Positions 57,711-64,000 of a stretch of 64,000 nucleotides of DNA are shown here, piece by piece. The notes below the pieces were generated by a model that saw only the letters and a program-made list of their open reading frames with translations, did no database searches and was not told where the DNA came from. The stretch's first letter is position 1, and the number at the start of each line of letters is the position of its first letter. Source of the DNA: Ulota crispa (taxonomy: Eukaryota > Streptophyta > Bryopsida > Orthotrichales > Orthotrichaceae); contig OY987244.1 of assembly GCA_963920765.1 (NCBI GenBank), positions 20,378,358 through 20,442,357 on the forward strand. Reading direction: 5' to 3'. The translations under genes and the position numbers were made by a program.

Positions 57711-58526
57711 GGCAGCTCTGACTGCGTGGTAGTAAGATATCCTATCTTTAAACCTGCTATAGTTGGACGGTAGTAAGTTCCGTCGAAGTGGACACGTACC
57801 TACTCATTATTTTGTCGTTTCATGGAGATGTACGGTACAAGAGACTAACATTCTAGAAACTTTTTAAAAATTCCAGCAACCTCGTATTTTATCTCAGCAT
57901 GTGCATTGGTTTGTTTCAGAAATCTGTTATAACAGTCAGATGTTCCTTCACAGTACAATTTTAGATTCTGTGGTAATGATTTCTTGAGATTCTTGAAAAC
58001 GAATTTTGATAGATTGTTGATACGTAATAGGCCACTCCACACAAGTCACAAGGAAATTATTCAAGTGTCTGCACACACGCCACATTTATTTAATTCTGAA
58101 CTAGTCGTGTCGTTTTGAGTTTCTAGAACTTTTTATTTCATTTTAAAAAAGAGCAAAACATTCAAAGATATCATCATGTTTGGGTAAAATATCAAGAGCT
58201 CATTCAAATCTGGTGGGCAGCTCTAATTTTGGAAGGCTTTTCCGCTAGCTAATTTTAACATTTTGCTTGAACTCCTTTGAATTGATTCTTGTTAAAGAGC
58301 TGGTCTTATGTCCAAAAATATTCATAACATTTTGAATTTGAGAACACATATTGAAAAATTAGACTAGGAAACTAGTTTCAAGAAAATTCTCATATAAAAC
58401 CAATTTTTAAACGATTTTTAACTTTCACATCATACAATGATCTTTTCAAAATGTGAACAATAGGATTTTAGCTTTTGGCTAGCTTTAGAGGTTGGGTTCT
58501 ATCTGGCAAGGAAGATTCTCTGCCCC
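57711..58526. other. AT-rich DNA and transposon debris
   Basis: 58270-58490 resembles 18500-18780 in reverse (TTTTAGCTTTTGGCTAGCTT region), so it is probably part of an old TTAA-type element adjacent to 58531. Otherwise nothing is supported. Confidence 0.4.
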
Positions 58527-58530
58527 TTAA

Positions 58531-58852
58531 CCTTTGGGCAAGATCCCAAATTTTAGCTGTAGTGTAAAAATATTTGCCCGCGTTGCCAAACAAACAAGCA
58601 TAAGTACATATTTCATCATAACTTTTTTTTCTACAAATCAAAATGGTTTGAAAATTGTTGCATTGGAAAGCTACTTCTTGGACACATATCCTCTAGAAAT
58701 TTTGTGGGAATTGTATTTCCCATTTTGTAAATACTGGCGTGCCCAAAATCAATATATTGCCAAAAAAAACCCAATTTGATGCCCATTGACGACCAGGTGA
58801 CCAAAATGTGGTTAATTTCTAGTGTATTTTCAAAACCCTAGTTGTTAAAGGG
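58531..58852. mobile_element. Short TTAA-flanked element (322 bp)
   Basis: TTAA at 58527-58530 and 58853-58856. Ends read inward as CCTTTGGGCAAGATCCC and CCCTTTAACAACTAGGG. Related in reverse to 16913-17172. Confidence 0.5.
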
Positions 58853-58856
58853 TTAA

Positions 58857-60465
58857 AGATGGATTTTTCATCTATGTAAAAAATTGGAAGAATCGCACTT
58901 AGTATCATGTAATTTTTTCAATTGAATAATGAGTTGTTTCAATATTTCAAATGTACAAAAGAATACAAAAACCTTAGCTAGTTTTTAATTAAACTTATAT
59001 TTCTCAAATCTAAAAATGAAAATATTCATGTTGTCATCTATTATAAACAATTTACACTTGATATCCTTGAGAGAAATTGCTCACTTTGGATTCATTAACA
59101 AATCCAAAATCCGATTAAGGCATTATAGAGTCCTACTTTTTTAGAATTCTCTTCATTCTAGTTATTTATATGTTAAGTTTAAGAGAAAAACCATTACTAT
59201 TTAGCCAAGCAAAGTATAGTTAAGGTTGGAACATCCATAAGTGTCATAGTCCCCAGAACTGTCACCTCTGAAGTCTTGGAAAATCTGTGGAAATGAATAG
59301 ATGTAATGACAAAGATGTACAACATGTGAACATGAAATCTTAAAAGTGGTTATGGGTGCAATGCCAATTTGCTCTTTAAAAGTTCACAACTTATTCTCAC
59401 AGTATCCAAATAATACATTCAAAAGTGCAAACTCATTTTTTTCTCTTCCTAATAAGATCCTATAATTTGCTAGTTGTTTGTTAATAGTCATCATGTTCAA
59501 AACCCTTAGTTTGACGTTTATGGGTGCTCCTACCTTACTACATAGTGGGATGAATTGTAAGTATCTTTGTAGATTGGGATTTTGATGTGATTTCTTATAA
59601 TAAAAGTCATAACATTTCAACCCATAAAAATTTGAAAATTGTATCCTCTTACAATAACTTGGGAATGTTTTTTAGAACAATTATTCTAATGTTATCAAAA
59701 TGGCCAATGAAGCATCTTGCATTATAACACCATCATGTCACATTTAACGAATTATTGTTTATCTAGAGTTGGGCTTTTGTTTGCAAAAAAGTGGTAGATA
59801 TATCCAAATCAAAAAACATACAAAACATTTATAAAATTATATGCAAATATTGGGAGTACTACATAAATTTGACTAAAATAATTAGAAGATAGTTTCTTTT
59901 AAACTGAGGGTATCAAACACTACTTTGAAGAATTATTGAGTGTCCAATATGCCACCTTTCTAGAGCTTTGGATGTCCTAAATATATCTATACATATATGA
60001 GTTTTTTCTTTTGTAGTAACCTTAATTTTAAGAATTGTACAATTGAAGAACACCTCTTTATTTTTGAAGCTGTCAAAATAACACTATCTATGAATTTTTG
60101 AGTGTCACAAGGGAAACTTTTGAGTTTTTGGAAGTGTCACAAGACACACAAATACCCAAACCACATTGAAATCCATGCCAAATTTATGAGTTGATTAAGA
60201 GATCCTTCAAGTTTTAGGAACACAAAAAACTCATAATTACATGATTAACCCATAACTAATTGAATGCATCATTTTTAATCTGAATACTACTACTCTTTGC
60301 ACAATAGTTAGTGCAGCTTTTTCTTTTTTCATTACAAATGATGTGTGGAACCTTTTTTTCAACCAATTTTCAATGATAATCAAAGAAAATTTTGAAAGTT
60401 TAGACAACAAGGCAAACCCTTGTAACATCAACTATATTTGAACAGTATTTCCAAAATCGGATCAA
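58857..60465. other. AT-rich spacer downstream of proteasome alpha-6
   Basis: No gene supported; short antisense frames at 59384-59620 and 60237-60431 are AT-biased. The part next to 60465 probably includes the 3' untranslated region of the alpha-6 gene. Confidence 0.45.
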
Positions 60466-63400
60466 TCAATCCCGCTCACTGATAGAAGTCAAGTGGTCGT
60501 CAATCTCTTCTGTTGTCAACACTCGAAAATGTGGATCAGTTTTACTAACAACTCCAACCTGCAAATTTCAGGGTGGTACTTATTTGAAAGGGCATCAGTT
60601 ATGGTACAATCTACTTACAAACAAGTTCAAATAAAATATGGAAGGAATTGAGTAATGATAAGTATGTCAAGTGAGTCATAGGCATCCAAATTTGTACTAG
60701 GTTATATACCTCAATCTCTGTAGGCTTGAAGTCTTCTAACAAGATACTTTGCAATGCACATATTGCTGTCTGTAGCCATAATTTGATGGATAACAAATTT
60801 CACAACATAATCAACATAATAAAAAGTTAGATTCATCTCTAACTTAATGAGCAAAGCACTTTTTAGTAGATACATTCCCTTCAAAATCCAGTATACCATC
60901 GTTACAAAAACCAGACTACTAATCACGCCTTTCATAAATGGGGTTTTTTCTAGCCCTGTGATTCAGTATGAATACAATGAACGTGACATGTGGCCATTCT
61001 AAGCTTCATTATGATTTTTTTAGTTTTTATTACAGAAACTAATGATTTTGCACTAGGAAGTTTTGAGGATCTGTAACACAATTGAATATACAAATTTAGG
61101 AATTTGACACTAAATTTTAAAAAGCAAGTTTCCCTACTACACATACATCTCCTATATCAGATGCTTGGAATGAAACAATGCCTAAAAATGATTTTTTTTT
61201 TGGTAATTAACCAATTAAACTTGCACGCATATCTCATTGATAATTGAAATAATATGATGATTTTAACTAATTTGAACAACACAAAGTTCAAAAATTATAA
61301 TTTATATGCAATACATTTAGAGGTCTCCAATGTTTTGCATATATTATATAAAAATTATTGGAAGAATTATGCAAGAAATTGAGATATTTATGCAAATTTT
61401 TAAGAGACTTATGTCTTCTAACCCGTAAACATCCCATGAAATTAATAGATATGATGTCATATAATTGATAGTTGCTACCAACAAGAAATTTTAATTTGGG
61501 ATCTCAAATAGTTCACTAAAATGAGTAAAATCGCATTGATCTATATTCCAACTTCTTTGTTGTTCTCAAATGTAGTAAAGGTATTGATCCATTCCAAATA
61601 CAAGAAATAAATCTTGTATTATATTAGTCACAAAGACCCTTTCAAACATTTAGGGGTTAATTTTAAGAGGTCTCCCTATGTTTATACACAAATCCCATAG
61701 TTATATGAATATTAACAATTTAGGGAAAAAATGGCATGAATAAGTTGGTGCAAACTTCATTTTGATCATGCAAGTCCGCTAGGGATTGATAATCCTTACT
61801 TGCACAGTTTCATCGTAGGAAAGCTCGGGATTGTTTTTTATCTTCTTGTCTAAGATGTTCACTGCCTCTTGTTCTTTTGCCCCAGAGCTCGTTGCCTTGT
61901 AACCCACAAAATGGCCTGCAGGGTCGCACTTGTATAGGCGAGGCCCATGTTCATCGTCCATCCCAACAAACATTGCAGCTGTAAAGCAATCATTCAAAAA
62001 TTCGATCTTTTGAGTTTCAAACAATTTATGTATTTCAAAATTTGCTACTCTGTCCATTCTTGACAATGCATGAAATTGAGAATCCAAAGTCACAAGTGCA
62101 TGCTTGCCCATATATCAACATATGACTAGGTGATATTTTGTCCAACATTACACTGGAAGCTTGTGCTACTACTTTCTATTATCACTAAAGTACATATTAA
62201 ATGCATTTGATTTAGTGTTCTCTCATACCTAGATGATACACTAATGTATATGCCAATATTTGATTAAGGAATTAATTTTTCACCAATGCGTGTTGGTTTG
62301 ACTTTGACAAAATCATTTTACTAATGTATAGAAGACCATAAGTACGTAAGAAGCTTACAAACTCCAAGAGGTCGCATATATGCATGTTGTGTGTACACCT
62401 GTGACTTATCTGCAAGTCTATCATGAAGCTCAAAACATTACATTCATCAAATTGACATTTCTGCATGAATTTGAGACTTCAATTTTTTTTAATTTAGCAC
62501 CTTGTGTACCTTTCGTTTCTTGAGTTTTTTTTAATATTATGAAAAGTAACGCAAGCTGATGAAAGACCTCGAAAGACCTCTACACATCATAAATACAAAT
62601 ATAATCTTAATTTAAATTAATGCCACAATTAATTTTAGGTGATGCAACTTTGAAAGTATGGAAGGTGCCAACTTATCAAATACAATATCTTTTTCAATCA
62701 AAATTGATTTTAATGTTAAAGAGGCTCTTAAGGCAGTCTCCAACAACAAAAACAAGTCTTTGAGGAGTGCCCTAATTTCCTAAGCTCCCAAGAAAAGTCA
62801 CCTCTTAGCGAGGTAATCAACAGGTATCTCATAACCCAATTTGAAACGAAACTCCGCAGCCTCTGCTCGAGCATGTGCTACCAAGGACTTTGCATCCGCT
62901 GCATATACTCAAAACAATTTTTTTGATTCTCAGGTGATGGATGTGGAATTTTCTTACTAGTGGATAATCGTCAAGAAAAAAATACTAAACCATTTGTATT
63001 GGAGTGAAAGATTATTCATAGTAAAAATTGCTCTACATCATACCTGTCATTCCAGTTGCAAGAAGTCCAATGCGTTTGGTGATAACAAAGAGGTGGCTGA
63101 TGCTTGCTTGGTCTAGAAGCTTGTCCTTCAAGATTGAAAAAGAGGTCGACACAACGTCATGTCTAATGTTTGATCAATTCATTACCTATAAATAAACTCA
63201 ATAAACTGGTAGTTAATCACATTAACATGATTATGAGGGGGCTCCAAACATCATTTTTTTTGGTAACTCATGTCACGATTCACCTCAGTGAATTCATTAG
63301 TGAATATTAAGGTGAGTCACTTCTGAAATTCATTCCTAATGTGTTACACTTTAGGAGTGAACTTTAGAAACTCACTTTTGCGCGGCTCATCCTCACAAGT

Positions 63401-63860
63401 GTTTGAGACGCTCAAACTTTAAACTTGTGCACAAAACCCTAGTTGCAAACTTATGGGTATGTACTTTGAACATGCGAATGAACAAATATAATCCCCTAGT
63501 GAATGGAGACCATGTGAGGTGAGAAACTCGTAGACCAGATTTTATGTTTGAAGCCCCTATTAGTTTAGCAAAGGAAAACACATATTTACCGGAACTTTCT
63601 TTTGAGTGACAACGCATACGGAGTCTCTCCCTCGCACTCCAATTGAGGTGATACCTGATGCTTTGACTGCCTTGAAAGCATATTCTGCTCCAAGAGAATA
63701 CCAGTTCCGTTCAAAAATAAGCAAATTACTTACTCTTCAAGGCACGTAAAATAAACTTGCTGGCGCGGAAGTGACAAGACATACCTACTTGGTATAGGCG
63801 ACCCTCGGGAGAGAAAATGGTGATATGGCGATCATATCCAGCTCCTGCTCCTCGACTCAT
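60466..63860 (-). CDS. PAA: 20S proteasome subunit alpha type-6 (8-exon model, 246 aa)
   Basis: Structural alpha-ring subunit of the 20S proteasome core, in cytosol and nucleus. Exons in coding order: 63860-63785, 63684-63590, 63125-63044, 62898-62802, 62417-62359, 61978-61800, 60769-60710, 60558-60466. The sum is 741 nt, 246 aa, the usual length of plant alpha-6. Recognition: [20 protein letters not shown] at the N-terminus with the alpha-subunit signature [73 protein letters not shown]; and the C-terminus [15 protein letters not shown]. All junctions are GT-AG and phases agree. Introns are AT-rich; intron 6 (60770-61799) contains a TTAA-type element end at 61656. Confidence 0.95.
61425..61656. 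mobile_element. Possible TTAA-type element in intron 6 of proteasome alpha-6
   Basis: The right end CATTTAGGGG is followed by TTAA (61657-61660), the standard terminus of the CCCCTA family. A partial left end CCCGTAAACATCCC occurs at about 61425, preceded by CTAA in place of TTAA. The right end is convincing, the left is not. Confidence 0.35.
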
Positions 63861-64000
63861 GGTTGAGAGGTGTTCAATTCAGTCAATGATCAACTTCGGG
63901 AGCTGCAGTAGAGAGCTCGATGCAGTTTCTAAAGCTCTTGCACCACCTCTTCCTATATATTTAGAATGCTTCACTTGATCTTAGGTCAAGAAATGTAACC
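63861..64000 (-). promoter_or_regulatory. Promoter region of proteasome alpha-6
   Basis: On the minus strand an AAATATATAGG TATA-like element lies at about 63951-63961, roughly 90-100 bp upstream of the ATG, a reasonable distance for a short leader. The window ends at 64000, so more distal elements are not visible. Confidence 0.45.

Noticed and set aside
1-64000. CRISPR arrays, prokaryotic operons, rRNA genes
   Set aside because: None found. The repeats here lack regular unique spacers, and the genes have spliceosomal introns. tRNA-like boxes occur only inside SINE-like segments.

Overview
The window is plant nuclear DNA. It holds four intron-rich plant housekeeping genes, a U2 snRNA gene and a large amount of AT-rich transposon sequence. 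The four recognised genes are a plant-type CENP-C, mitochondrial 2-oxoglutarate dehydrogenase E2, a BOR-family boron/anion exchanger and proteasome subunit alpha-6. All have short exons, GT-AG introns and coding DNA clearly less AT-rich than its surroundings. I favour a non-seed land plant such as a bryophyte, but that is an impression and not a proof.

Layout. 1-19.7 kb is a nest of transposons: two inverted CACTA-like elements (A and B), a third CACTA-like element (C), palindromic Mutator-like MITEs, a solo-LTR-like insertion, TTAA-flanked elements, and a short gene for a 373-residue acidic protein. 20.4-27.3 kb is CENP-C (+). 28.4-29.0 kb holds an unrecognised minus-strand coding segment. 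30-39 kb is more transposons: another Mutator-like MITE, TTAA-flanked elements including a long palindrome, and a Helitron-like element. 39.1-44.6 kb is OGDC-E2 (+). 46.3-49.3 kb is a second copy of the repeat carrying the acidic-protein gene, abutting a U2 snRNA gene (-). 50.2-56.4 kb is the BOR transporter (-). 57-60.4 kb is mostly AT-rich intergenic DNA. 60.4-63.9 kb is proteasome alpha-6 (-).

The most informative structure is in the first 15 kb. CACTA copies A and B have mismatched 3-bp flanks, but the flanks match reciprocally (gtt with aac, tat with ata). This is what recombination between the two inverted copies, flipping the 3 kb between them, would leave. An uninterrupted relative at 17.9-18.5 kb confirms the join. 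The second copy of the acidic-protein repeat gives empty sites for other insertions, so the order of events can be partly read. Gene models were built by hand from splice sites and reading phase; CENP-C, E2, BOR and alpha-6 each close without a frame conflict.
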